Assembly (NCBI GenBank): GCA_016284575.1
Contig: JAEEPD010000056.1
Location: 1-15,992, forward strand
Reading direction: 5' to 3'
Source: Bacillota bacterium
GTDB lineage: Bacteria > Bacillota > Clostridia > Peptostreptococcales > Anaerovoracaceae
Length of the DNA: 15,992 nt
Shown piece after piece: positions 1-6,367 of the stretch; within the stretch, counting starts at the first letter, position 1; each line of letters starts with the position of its first letter. Below the pieces are notes generated by a model that was not told the origin of the DNA, did no database searches, and saw only the letters and a program-made list of their open reading frames with translations. The position numbers and the translations under genes were made by a program.

Positions 1-77
1 TGGTGGGCCCTCCGGGACTTGAACCCAGAACCTGCCGGTTATGAGCCGGATGCTCTGACCGATTGAGCTAAGGGCCC
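1..77 (-). tRNA. tRNA with CAT anticodon (tRNA-Ile2 or elongator tRNA-Met)
   Basis: The reverse complement folds as a full cloverleaf with an encoded CCA end (window bases 1-3). The acceptor stem GGGCCCT pairs perfectly with AGGGCCC. The seven-base anticodon loop CTCATAA gives anticodon CAT, and the T arm carries GGTTCAA. The perfect G1-C72 pair argues against the initiator, which has a mismatch there. The C4-G69 and C5-G68 pairs are determinants reported for the lysidine synthetase TilS. Together with a body resembling Bacillus tRNA-Ile2, they favour a lysidine-modified isoleucine tRNA reading AUA. Elongator Met is the alternative. It lies 12 bp downstream of tRNA-Pro and is co-transcribed with it. 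Confidence 0.93.
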
Positions 78-89
78 GGAGAAGATCAA

Positions 90-166
90 TGGTCGGGGTG
101 AAAGGATTTGAACCTTCGGCCCACTGCTCCCAAAGCAGTTGCGCTACCAAGCTGCGCTACACCCCG
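90..166 (-). tRNA. tRNA-Pro (TGG anticodon)
   Basis: On the minus strand this is a complete cloverleaf starting CGGGGTG and ending in an encoded CCA (window 90-92). The acceptor stem is CGGGGTG with CACCCCG, the D arm has GCGCAGCTTGGTAGCGC, and the anticodon loop TTTGGGA gives TGG (proline). The C1-G72 pair is typical of bacterial tRNA-Pro. It is the first gene of the two-tRNA unit that continues into the CAT tRNA and perhaps past the window edge. Confidence 0.96.
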
Positions 167-197
167 GTGACGCTTAAACCAGTGAAACAACATTGGA

Positions 198-226
198 ATA
201 TTAGCACGGCAAAGCCCCTTAGTCAA
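198..226 (-). promoter_or_regulatory. Sigma-A promoter of the tRNA unit
   Basis: On the minus strand, TTGACT (window 221-226) is followed by exactly 17 bases and then TAATAT (198-203). Transcription would start near 190, giving a leader of about 25 nt before mature tRNA-Pro. The -35 box lies across the loop and stem of the hairpin at 209-236. Confidence 0.8.
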
Positions 227-236
227 GGGGCTTTGC
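209..236. terminator. 12-bp hairpin between YfcC gene and tRNA genes
   Basis: A perfect inverted repeat has arms at 209-220 and 225-236 around the four-base loop AGTC. On the plus strand it is followed by a T-rich run (240-270), as in an intrinsic terminator. On the minus strand, where the carrier gene at 271 ends, an A-rich tract precedes the stem but no good U-tract follows. It may therefore terminate the carrier mRNA only weakly and act mainly against plus-strand transcription. Confidence 0.55.
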
Positions 237-270
237 AGATTTTTGCATATTATTTTTTTTGCTTTTTTTT

Positions 271-1662
271 CTAGTACCCTATCATTGTCGCAACTATGAT
301 AAGTATCACCTGAAGAGCGAAGCACCAAGCGTACACGGGCAGGAAGAATTTGTACCACTTGTTCAGAGGGATCTTGGCGATGCCGCAGACGGTGGCCACT
401 GAGCAGGTGGGCCAGAGCATGTTGGAGTAGCCGTCACCGAACTGATAAGCGAGGACGGTCACCTGCCTGGATACCCCTGCCAGATCTCCGAGAGGAGCCA
501 TGATGGGCATGATGGCTGTGGCCTGGCCTGAGCCGGAGGGGATGAAGAAGTTGATTATGTTCTGAGCCACCAGCATGGCGATGGAGGAGCCCACCCTGCC
601 AAAGCTGGTCATTACGCCTGCCATGGAGTGCACCACGGTGTCGATAATGGAGCTGTTCTGCATGATTATAAGGATCACGCGGGCAAGACCCACAACGATC
701 ATGCCAATGGCCATTTCCTTGTAAGCGGTAAGGAAGTGATCGCCCACCTCCTGGGGCTTGAAGCCTGCGACTATGGAAACGAACAGGGCGGAAATGATGT
801 AGATGGCGCTCATCTCGTTGATCCAGAAGCCCAGCTTCAGGGAGCCGTAGACCATGGCAAATACGGTGAATATCATGGAGAAGAGTATTATCTTCTGGCG
901 GGTGGTCAGCTCGGAGGGGCCGTCAAGATCCAGCTTGAAAGACGAAAAATCCGAATCCGCCACATAGCTCTTGGAAGGATCCGCCTTGACCTTGTTGGCA
1001 TAGCGCATTACAAGAACGGTCATCAGCAGGTACTGAAGCACGAAGATGACCCAGCGGTAGGCAAGGCCGGAGAACAGAGGCAGCTCCGCCAGAGCCTGAG
1101 CGATGCCTATGGTATAGGCGTTGGTGGTGGCTGAAGCAAAGCCTGTGGCAACACCCACATAGCACATGCAAATGCCCACGATGGCATCGTAGCCCATGGC
1201 TATGGCAAGGGCCACGAAAATAGGCGCCAGGCCGTATACCACCTCCAGCTCGCCGTAGGTAGAACCTGCGATGGCGAAGATCAGCATGCAAAGAGGTATG
1301 AACCACTTGCTGTCCTTAGCCTTGCTCTTCAGCAGCTTGTTTATGGCTGCGGTAAGGGCTCCGCTCTGCATAACGCTGTAGACCCAGAAGAAGCCGAAGC
1401 CCAAAAGGAAGATGATATTAGCCACAGCTATGAAGCCGTTTGGAATGGCTACAAACACCTGGAAGGGGCTGATGGGCGACTGCGCCACACGGGTGTAGCT
1501 GTCCGGGTCCACAACAGTATAGTCCGTCGCCTCATCCACATAGCGCTCATAGCTGCCCGCGGGAATGATATAGGTGCATATCGCTACTATAATGATGATA
1601 AAGAACAGGAGCACAGGAGTGCTGGGCATCCTGAAGCCTTTTTTCTTTTCGAGAGTAGACAT
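271..1662 (-). CDS. YfcC/ArcD-like (DcuC-superfamily) membrane carrier
   Basis: This is a 463-residue polytopic membrane protein of the YfcC family in the DcuC/C4-dicarboxylate carrier superfamily. Members are annotated as basic amino acid, peptide or dicarboxylate transporters, so the substrate is not known. The short basic N-terminus (EKKKG) leads into a first helix at about 16-35, followed by the family-typical PAGSYER. Roughly ten or more hydrophobic segments follow. Two re-entrant-type motifs are visible: STYGELE near 134-140 and the glycine/serine-rich IPSGSGQ near 374-380, then FGDGYSN near 408-414. An ATG 33 bp further upstream has no ribosome-binding site. The chosen ATG is preceded by AAGGAG at good spacing. 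It has its own promoter and stands as a single gene. Amino acid or peptide exchange would fit the peptide-use neighbourhood, but that is inference. Confidence 0.85.
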   Translation of the reverse strand: MSTLEKKKGFRMPSTPVLLFFIIIIVAICTYIIPAGSYERYVDEATDYTVVDPDSYTRVAQSPISPFQVFVAIPNGFIAVANIIFLLGFGFFWVYSVMQSGALTAAINKLLKSKAKDSKWFIPLCMLIFAIAGSTYGELEVVYGLAPIFVALAIAMGYDAIVGICMCYVGVATGFASATTNAYTIGIAQALAELPLFSGLAYRWVIFVLQYLLMTVLVMRYANKVKADPSKSYVADSDFSSFKLDLDGPSELTTRQKIILFSMIFTVFAMVYGSLKLGFWINEMSAIYIISALFVSIVAGFKPQEVGDHFLTAYKEMAIGMIVVGLARVILIIMQNSSIIDTVVHSMAGVMTSFGRVGSSIAMLVAQNIINFFIPSGSGQATAIMPIMAPLGDLAGVSRQVTVLAYQFGDGYSNMLWPTCSVATVCGIAKIPLNKWYKFFLPVYAWCFALQVILIIVATMIGY

Positions 1663-1706
1663 ATTCTCTCCTTTCTGTGTACGCAGTGAATTCATTTACG
1701 GTTTTA

Positions 1707-1734
1707 ATTATACTGTAAATCTTTAATGTGTAAA
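1707..1734 (-). promoter_or_regulatory. Promoter of the YfcC-like gene, with flanking dyad
   Basis: On the minus strand, TTTACA (1729-1734) precedes a 16-base spacer and a consensus TATAAT (1707-1712). A dyad ATTTAC (1694-1699) and GTAAAT (1715-1720), 15 bases apart, brackets the -10 box and could be an operator. Confidence 0.75.
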
Positions 1735-1744
1735 AGTTAAAAAT

Positions 1745-1783
1745 ATGGCAAAAAATAAAAAGAGGCCGGATATCTCCGGCCCC
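1745..1783 (-). terminator. Intrinsic terminator of the 97-residue gene
   Basis: The stem GGCCGGA/TCCGGCC (arms 1764-1770 and 1775-1781) has a four-base loop. On the minus strand it is followed by a T-rich tail of about 14 bases (CTCTTTTTATTTTTT). It lies 12-50 bp after the stop codon at 1795 and separates that gene from the YfcC promoter. Confidence 0.85.
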
Positions 1784-1794
1784 TGCGGGCTGCT

Positions 1795-2088
1795 TTAGCC
1801 AAGAACTACTTCCTTTGCCTTCTCAGGCTCGAAGTAATTGCGGATATCGCTGATGTTGTAGGTGCCATAATCGGGCAGAGCCTTGCCGTCTCTGAAATAG
1901 CTGCAGATGAAGCGTCTGCCGTCGATGCTGGTCCAGTTCTCCTGATTCCAGGTCAGATAGCCGTCCTCGTCGGTCTTCTTCTCTGCAAAGAAGAGATCCA
2001 CCTGGCGGTTGTCATTGGCGATCAGGTCTATGAGCTGATCCTTGTCCAGATCCAGCTCGCACTTTTTGATATTGTCCTTTACAAGCAT
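1795..2088 (-). CDS. Orphan acidic protein, 97 residues
   Basis: I do not recognise this family. The ATG is preceded by a perfect AGGAGG six bases upstream (2095-2100), so it is very probably translated. The product is small and acidic (about 20 Asp/Glu against 14 Lys/Arg), with no signal peptide or membrane segment, so it is probably cytosolic. The N-terminal third is an Asp/Lys-rich, probably helical stretch (DLDKDQLIDLIAND). The middle is aromatic and polar (YLTWNQENWTSIDGRRF, then YFRDGK), suggesting a small beta-rich fold. It has its own promoter overlaid by a strong palindrome and its own terminator, so it is a separately regulated single-gene unit downstream of the CoA-disulfide reductase operon. 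No function is assigned. Confidence 0.8.
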   Translation of the reverse strand: MLVKDNIKKCELDLDKDQLIDLIANDNRQVDLFFAEKKTDEDGYLTWNQENWTSIDGRRFICSYFRDGKALPDYGTYNISDIRNYFEPEKAKEVVLG

Positions 2089-2113
2089 TTATTGCCTCCT
2101 GAAAACTGCGATG

Positions 2114-2152
2114 TTTATCAAACCACTGATAAATATACAGCATTTATCAGTG
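2114..2152. promoter_or_regulatory. Palindromic operator candidate over the promoter
   Basis: A perfect 11-bp inverted repeat, CACTGATAAAT (2124-2134) and ATTTATCAGTG (2142-2152), surrounds a seven-base centre. It covers the -10 box and most of the spacer of the promoter at 2132-2160. A third TTTATCA half-site at 2114-2120 forms a second dyad with TGATAAA at 2127-2133 (six-base gap). No U-tract follows on the minus strand, so a repressor site is likelier than a terminator for the gene ending at 2180. The binding protein is unknown. Confidence 0.6.
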
Positions 2153-2160
2153 ATTTTCAA
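2132..2160 (-). promoter_or_regulatory. Sigma-A promoter of the 97-residue gene
   Basis: On the minus strand, TTGAAA (2155-2160) is followed by exactly 17 bases and TATATT (2132-2137). Transcription would start near 2125, leaving a short leader before the AGGAGG at 2095-2100. Confidence 0.75.
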
Positions 2161-2179
2161 TATTGGATCCAAGTCCGTC

Positions 2180-3877
2180 CTACTTGAAGTTGTATGCGGT
2201 GACGATGGGCTCTCTGCCTTCGGTCTTGTCGTTGAAGTATTCGTACATGGAGATGCCAAGGAAGGATCCGCTCACGTTGTATATGTTCTTGTAGCCGTTG
2301 CCCAGCAGCTGGCAGTACGCATAGTAGCTGCGCTGGGAGGATCTGCAGTGGAGATATACGGGAACGTCCCTGGGAACCTCGTCCATGCGCTCTCTGAGCT
2401 GGCCCAGAGGGATGTTCTTTGCCCCCTTGATGTGGCCGGCCTCGTATTCGGAAGGCTCGCGCACGTCTATGATGCAGGCTCCGCTCTCAGCCAGGGCCCT
2501 TACATCGCTTACATGCACCTGCTTAACTCTTCCGCTGAGCACGTTAAGGCCCACCAGAGCCGCTATGTTGACGATATCCTTGGCGGTGCTGAATACGGGG
2601 GAGTAGCAGAGCTCCAGCTCCTTAAGATCCTCCAGGGTGCCGTTCATGGTTATCAGGGTGGCGATAACATCCACGCGGCGGATAACATTGCCTGCGCCTA
2701 TGCACTGGGCGCCCAGGATGCGGCCTGTGGGAGTTTCGAAGACAAGCTTGAAGAAGATGGTGCTGTTTCCGGGCATGATGCCTACCTTATCGGTTCCGAT
2801 GACGTAGGCGATCTCGCAGGGTATGCCTGCGGCGGCAGCGGTCTTTTCGTTCAGGCCGGTGGATGCCACGTTAAGGTCGAAGACTCTGATGCAGGAGCTT
2901 CCGATATAGCCCTTGTTGTTTACAGCCTGACCGTAGATGTGGCCTGCAGCGGCTCTTGCCTGACGCTGTGCCGGGCCTGCCAGAGCCAGTCCGCCGTACT
3001 TTCTTGCAAGGCGGTCGTAGGTCTCGATGGCGTCTCCCACGGCGTAGATGTCAGGATCACTGGTCTGATAGCTTTCATTTACCTTGATCCTTCTGTTGGA
3101 GATCTCAAGGCCTGCATCTGCAGCCAGCTTGGTCTCCGCCGCAACGCCGATGGAAAGGACCACTGCATCTGCGGGAATCTCCACGTCAACACCGTCCTTG
3201 CTTGCCACCACGAAGCCGTCCTTTATCTCCTTCAGCATGGAAGAGAGGTGAAGCTCTATGCCGTGGTCGTCCAGCTCCTTGTGTATCATTTGGACCATGT
3301 CATAGTCCAGAGGTGCCATCACCTGGTTCATGCCCTCGATCAGGGACACGTGGATGCCGTTCTTGCTTATGTTTTCAGCCATTTCCAGGCCTATGAAGCC
3401 GCCGCCGATGACTGCGATGTTTTTGCAGTTCTTCTCCAGCATGTAATTGCGGAATTTGACGGTGTCATTTACATTTCTGATGGTAAAAACGTTTTCGCGG
3501 TCTATGCCTGCGATGGAGCGGGGCCTGATGGGGCTGGCTCCGGGAGCCAGTACCAACTTGTCGTAGTTCTCCTTGTACTCCTCGCCACTCTCCAGATTCT
3601 TTACGGTGACGGTCTTCTCGTCCTTATTGACGGAAACTACCTCGCTCATGGTGCGCACGTCGATGTTGAAGCGCTTTTTGAAGGCCATGGGGGTCATCAT
3701 TATAAGCTTTTCGCTGCTCGCCACATCTCCGCCGATGAAATAAGGCAGGGCGCAGTTGGAGAAGGAAACGTGCTCACCTCTCTCGAATATGATGATCTCC
3801 GCGCTCTCGTCCAGTCTTCTTGCTCTTGCAGCAGCGCTGGCGCCGCCTGCAACTCCGCCTACAACAAGTATCTTCAT
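2180..3877 (-). CDS. CoA-disulfide reductase with C-terminal rhodanese domain
   Basis: This 565-residue FAD/NAD(P)H-dependent oxidoreductase belongs to the CoA-disulfide reductase/NADH oxidase/polysulfide reductase group, with a fused rhodanese domain. Residues 5-16 (VVGGVAGGASAA) form the FAD-binding loop. Cys42 in SFSNCALPY is the single redox-active cysteine of the family. GGGFIG at 158-163 binds the nicotinamide nucleotide, GD at 281-282 contacts FAD, and CYSPVFSTAKD at about 424-434 is the conserved dimer-interface stretch. The rhodanese domain spans about 455-550, with DVREPSEY and the active-site loop CRSSQRS (Cys511). It probably reduces CoA disulfide, CoA persulfide or polysulfide in the cytosol. 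An AGGAGG lies eight bases before the ATG. It is the last gene of an operon with two C39-like peptidases, 25 bp downstream of the second. A water-forming NADH oxidase role is less likely given the rhodanese fusion. Confidence 0.9.
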   Translation of the reverse strand: MKILVVGGVAGGASAAARARRLDESAEIIIFERGEHVSFSNCALPYFIGGDVASSEKLIMMTPMAFKKRFNIDVRTMSEVVSVNKDEKTVTVKNLESGEEYKENYDKLVLAPGASPIRPRSIAGIDRENVFTIRNVNDTVKFRNYMLEKNCKNIAVIGGGFIGLEMAENISKNGIHVSLIEGMNQVMAPLDYDMVQMIHKELDDHGIELHLSSMLKEIKDGFVVASKDGVDVEIPADAVVLSIGVAAETKLAADAGLEISNRRIKVNESYQTSDPDIYAVGDAIETYDRLARKYGGLALAGPAQRQARAAAGHIYGQAVNNKGYIGSSCIRVFDLNVASTGLNEKTAAAAGIPCEIAYVIGTDKVGIMPGNSTIFFKLVFETPTGRILGAQCIGAGNVIRRVDVIATLITMNGTLEDLKELELCYSPVFSTAKDIVNIAALVGLNVLSGRVKQVHVSDVRALAESGACIIDVREPSEYEAGHIKGAKNIPLGQLRERMDEVPRDVPVYLHCRSSQRSYYAYCQLLGNGYKNIYNVSGSFLGISMYEYFNDKTEGREPIVTAYNFK

Positions 3878-3902
3878 GTCTTATCCCTCCTGTTTTATTA
3901 TC

Positions 3903-4508
3903 TTACTTTCTCCAGAAGCAGTAGAAGCTCGGAGTCCTGTTGGCGCAGTCCTTTACCAGGACATCGCCCTCGCAGTAGCAGAAGTTGCCGTCAACCTCGA
4001 CCTTGCCCACTCTTCCGGGCTCGTCAAACTTGTCAGGCTCCTGTGAAGGATCCAGCACGCAGAACTTGCCGTCCTCGCGGACTGAAATGACGACTATATA
4101 GTGTCCACCGTGGGTGAACACGCCGATGTATTTGCTTCCGTCCGCCTCTTCCCTGTCGCCGCCGGAGTGAGCCACAACGCAGCCGCCGGTCTGAAGGCAC
4201 TTCCTGACGTCCTCGATGTCTGAGGTCATCTTAAGACGGAGATTCATTTTCTCCGCAAAGGCAGGCGCATAAATAGGATAATCGGTGCCCCAGTGGGGAG
4301 CGTTGGCGCCGGACTCGTAGGAAAGATTCAAAGCCTCCACAAGGCCGAAATCAGGGTCTATCAGCAGTCTGTCTGCCACCATGGCTGCCGCGCAGAGACC
4401 GCAGGCAGTCTGATAGAAGGTGGAATTGTGAGCAGCAACGCAGTCGGGATCCGCGGTATTGCACTTGTAGATCATGTAGGGATATCTGTGCTGATTGTAA
4501 TACTTCAT
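3903..4508 (-). CDS. C39-like cysteine peptidase family protein, paralogue 2
   Basis: This 201-residue protein resembles the peptidase C39-like (papain-fold, PF13529-type) family. The likely catalytic triad is Cys36 (TACGLCAAAMV), His136 (HGGHYIVV) and Asp153 (VLDPS). Gln6 near the N-terminus may supply the oxyanion hole. No signal peptide or membrane segment is visible, so it should act in the cytoplasm, unlike the bacteriocin-exporter C39 peptidases. It aligns essentially without gaps with the upstream protein at 4523-5125. The pair shares six cysteines: 36, 104, 110, 150, and the FCYC pair 177/179. This copy has additional cysteines at 16, 23, 39, 188 and 197. The start has AAGGAA upstream, and the gap from the previous stop is 14 bp. 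The substrate is unknown; a hydrolase or transferase acting on peptides or other amides is possible. Confidence 0.75.
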   Translation of the reverse strand: MKYYNQHRYPYMIYKCNTADPDCVAAHNSTFYQTACGLCAAAMVADRLLIDPDFGLVEALNLSYESGANAPHWGTDYPIYAPAFAEKMNLRLKMTSDIEDVRKCLQTGGCVVAHSGGDREEADGSKYIGVFTHGGHYIVVISVREDGKFCVLDPSQEPDKFDEPGRVGKVEVDGNFCYCEGDVLVKDCANRTPSFYCFWRK

Positions 4509-4522
4509 GAGAGCTTCCTTTC

Positions 4523-5125
4523 CTATCTCCAGAAGAGATAATAGCTTGGGGTACGGTTGTCGCTGTCCTTGATGAGGATCTCGGGCTGGCAGTAGCAGAA
4601 CTTGCCGTCTACCTCTACCTTGCCCTTGCGGCCCTCCTCCTCGAATTTTCCGTCCTTGAGAGAAGGATCAAGTATGCAGAGCCTTCCGTCATCGCAGAGG
4701 GATTCCACGAAAATATAGTGACCGCCGTGGCTGAAGACGCCAGTGTATTTGCTTCCATCAGGATCTTCCCTGTCGCCGCCCACATTGGCCACGACGCAGC
4801 CGCCATTCCTGAGACAGTCCATGACCTCGTCCATGCTTCTGCTGAGCTTGAGCTTCAGTCCGAACTTGTTTGCCAGAGCCTGAGAATACACCAGATAATT
4901 GGTCCCCGCCTCAAAGTTTGCCTGAGTATCATAGGAAAGCTGAAGGGCTTCCTTGATGCCGAAGTCATCGTTTCCTATAGTCAGCTTGTCAACGACCATT
5001 ATGGCGCTGGCCAGGCCGCAGGCTGAGCTGGCAAAGGTAGAGGTCTTGCCCCAGGGAGCATCCTTGAGCATGGTGCCGGTCTCGTACTTGATATAGGGAT
5101 AATCAAGCTGATTTACATATTTCAT
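4523..5125 (-). CDS. C39-like cysteine peptidase family protein, paralogue 1
   Basis: First gene of the three-gene operon with the second paralogue and the CoA-disulfide reductase. The 200-residue product has a C39-like papain-type fold signature: Cys36 (SSACGLASAIMV), His136 (SHGGHYIFV) and Asp153 (CILDPS), with NQLDYPY at the N-terminus resembling the family's oxyanion-glutamine region. No secretion signal is present. It shares with its neighbour the motifs GGCVVA (108-113), GGDRE (116-120), DGSKY (123-127), KVEVDG (169-174), FCYC (176-179) and NRTPS (190-194), all at identical positions. This points to a tandem duplication under strong constraint. An AAAGGAG lies seven bases before the ATG. 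The sequence does not say what is cleaved, and a non-proteolytic role is possible. Confidence 0.75.
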   Translation of the reverse strand: MKYVNQLDYPYIKYETGTMLKDAPWGKTSTFASSACGLASAIMVVDKLTIGNDDFGIKEALQLSYDTQANFEAGTNYLVYSQALANKFGLKLKLSRSMDEVMDCLRNGGCVVANVGGDREDPDGSKYTGVFSHGGHYIFVESLCDDGRLCILDPSLKDGKFEEEGRKGKVEVDGKFCYCQPEILIKDSDNRTPSYYLFWR

Positions 5126-5168
5126 AAAACCACTCCTTTCAGTGAATTGAAATACTCATAACATTATC

Positions 5169-5197
5169 ATTTTATCTTTTTACGCGAAATAAAACAA
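5169..5197 (-). promoter_or_regulatory. Candidate promoter of the C39-like/CoA-disulfide reductase operon
   Basis: On the minus strand, TTGTTT (5192-5197), a 17-base spacer and TAAAAT (5169-5174) lie about 45 bp upstream of the first start codon. The -35 box falls in the T-rich tail of the preceding terminator, so the two elements are interleaved. Other -10-like strings nearby (GATAAT) make the exact call uncertain. Confidence 0.45.
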
Positions 5198-5220
5198 GAG
5201 GAAAGAGCCTGAAGCCCTTT
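5186..5220 (-). terminator. Probable terminator of the opp-amidohydrolase operon
   Basis: On the minus strand the stem AAAGGGC/GCTCTTT (arms 5214-5220 and 5202-5208, one G-U pair) has a five-base loop. The T-rich tail CCTCTTGTTTTATTT follows. It begins 17 bp after the stop codon at 5237. The stem is short, so termination may be incomplete. Confidence 0.6.
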
Positions 5221-5236
5221 TCTCTTTGTCTTTTGT

Positions 5237-6367
5237 TTATCCTATCTTTTCGCCGTCTATCAGCATCAGATCGATATTTGAATAATAGTCCAGAGGATCG
5301 CCGCTCCATACCAGGATGTCGGCGTCCTTGCCGGGCTCGATGCTGCCCACGCGGTCCGCTATGCCGGCGAACTCCGCGGCCTTGATAGTCCAGGCCTTCA
5401 GGATCTTTTCGGGCTGAAGCCCCCACTTCCTGAGCAGGCACATGTAGGGCTGGATGACCTGACCGTTGAGCATGGGATGGTTGGATTCCATGCACCAGTC
5501 AAACCTTGCGTCGTTCAGCTTTGAAGCGTTGTCCAGCTTGCCCTCGTCGGATTCCTGTCCGCCGGTGTTGCCGTAGAGGGAGCCCATGCAGACGCGGACA
5601 TTGTGTTCAGCAAGGAAATCCTGCATCTTGAAAGCGTCCTGCGCCATATCAACAGTGTAGTTCAGCCCGAATTCTTCCGCGATGCGTACCGCAAGGCGGA
5701 TGTCGTTCTCTGATATCGCGTAGAATTTGCACAGCATGCCGTCGAACACCCTTGCCAGCATTTCGGTCTTCATGTCAAAGGGCTGGGGCTTGCCGGAAGC
5801 CTTGGCATCATAATATGCCTTAGCCTTGAAAAGCTCGCCCCTTATCATGGCGCCTGTAGCCATACGGGTCTGGGGGGACTTCTGCTTTCCGCCGTAGTTC
5901 TTTCTCGGAGCATTGGTGAGGACGAACTTGAAGGCCGCCTCTTCCTTTATTACCATGGAGCTGAAGCTTTTGCCGCCGGTCTTGACAACCACGTAAGTGC
6001 CGCCTATAAGATTATCGTTTCCGGGGCCTGAAAGCATGGAGGTGACGCCGCTTTCCCGCATCTGCTCTATGCCTTCATCGAACATGTAGAAGGCGTCCAG
6101 CGCCCGCATCTGGGACTGGATGGGACTGCCCTGCTCATTGGCCTCCTGACGGTCGAAGCGGTGTATCTGCACCGCTATGCCAGCGCTGCTGCCTGCATCC
6201 ACGAAGCCCGGAGTCACAGGCCTGCCCTTGGCATCGAAGACCTCTTCGTCCTTCTTCGCCCTCAGACCTTCACCGATCTTGACGATCTTTCCGTCTTCCA
6301 CGCGGATATCGCGCTTTTCGCCCCAGAGTCCCGCCATATCATAAAGACTTGCGTTCTTAATAAGCAT
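5237..6367 (-). CDS. Amidohydrolase-like protein lacking metal-ligand histidines (probable pseudoenzyme)
   Basis: This 376-residue paralogue of the amidohydrolase at 6367-7521 keeps the fold markers: NLIGGTYVVVKT (about 119-130), SPQTRMATGAMIRGELFKAK (about 164-183) and the C-terminal DRVGSIEPGKDADILVW. It has lost the catalytic centre. The HxH of the partner (AHCHLG) is AGSSAG (Gly59, Ser61). The HAH at 218-220 is YAI (Tyr216, Ile218). The next ligand His243 is Met241, and Asp298 corresponds to Glu294. The rest of the frame is intact, with no stop or shift, so it is maintained. Its ATG overlaps the TAA of the partner (TAATG), with GGGGAGG upstream, implying translational coupling and perhaps a heteromeric complex. 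It may be a structural or regulatory subunit, or have acquired a non-metal activity. It is the last gene of the opp operon. Confidence 0.85.
   Translation of the reverse strand: MLIKNASLYDMAGLWGEKRDIRVEDGKIVKIGEGLRAKKDEEVFDAKGRPVTPGFVDAGSSAGIAVQIHRFDRQEANEQGSPIQSQMRALDAFYMFDEGIEQMRESGVTSMLSGPGNDNLIGGTYVVVKTGGKSFSSMVIKEEAAFKFVLTNAPRKNYGGKQKSPQTRMATGAMIRGELFKAKAYYDAKASGKPQPFDMKTEMLARVFDGMLCKFYAISENDIRLAVRIAEEFGLNYTVDMAQDAFKMQDFLAEHNVRVCMGSLYGNTGGQESDEGKLDNASKLNDARFDWCMESNHPMLNGQVIQPYMCLLRKWGLQPEKILKAWTIKAAEFAGIADRVGSIEPGKDADILVWSGDPLDYYSNIDLMLIDGEKIG

Noticed and set aside
1..77. Initiator tRNA-fMet
   Set aside because: The first acceptor pair is a standard G-C rather than the mismatch that marks bacterial initiators.
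271..1695. Longer start of the YfcC-like protein at 1695
   Set aside because: No Shine-Dalgarno sequence precedes it and it lies only about 12 bases from the -10 box, whereas the ATG at 1662 has AAGGAG at good spacing.
2124..2152. Palindrome as terminator of the CoA-disulfide reductase gene
   Set aside because: The stem is AT-rich and no U-tract follows on the minus strand, while it coincides with a good promoter. A minor role in 3'-end formation is not excluded.
2042..4090. 682-codon open frame on the plus strand
   Set aside because: It is antisense to the CoA-disulfide reductase and part of the C39-like gene, has no ribosome-binding site, and its protein lacks any coherent domain. Codon bias of the true gene leaves the opposite frame open.
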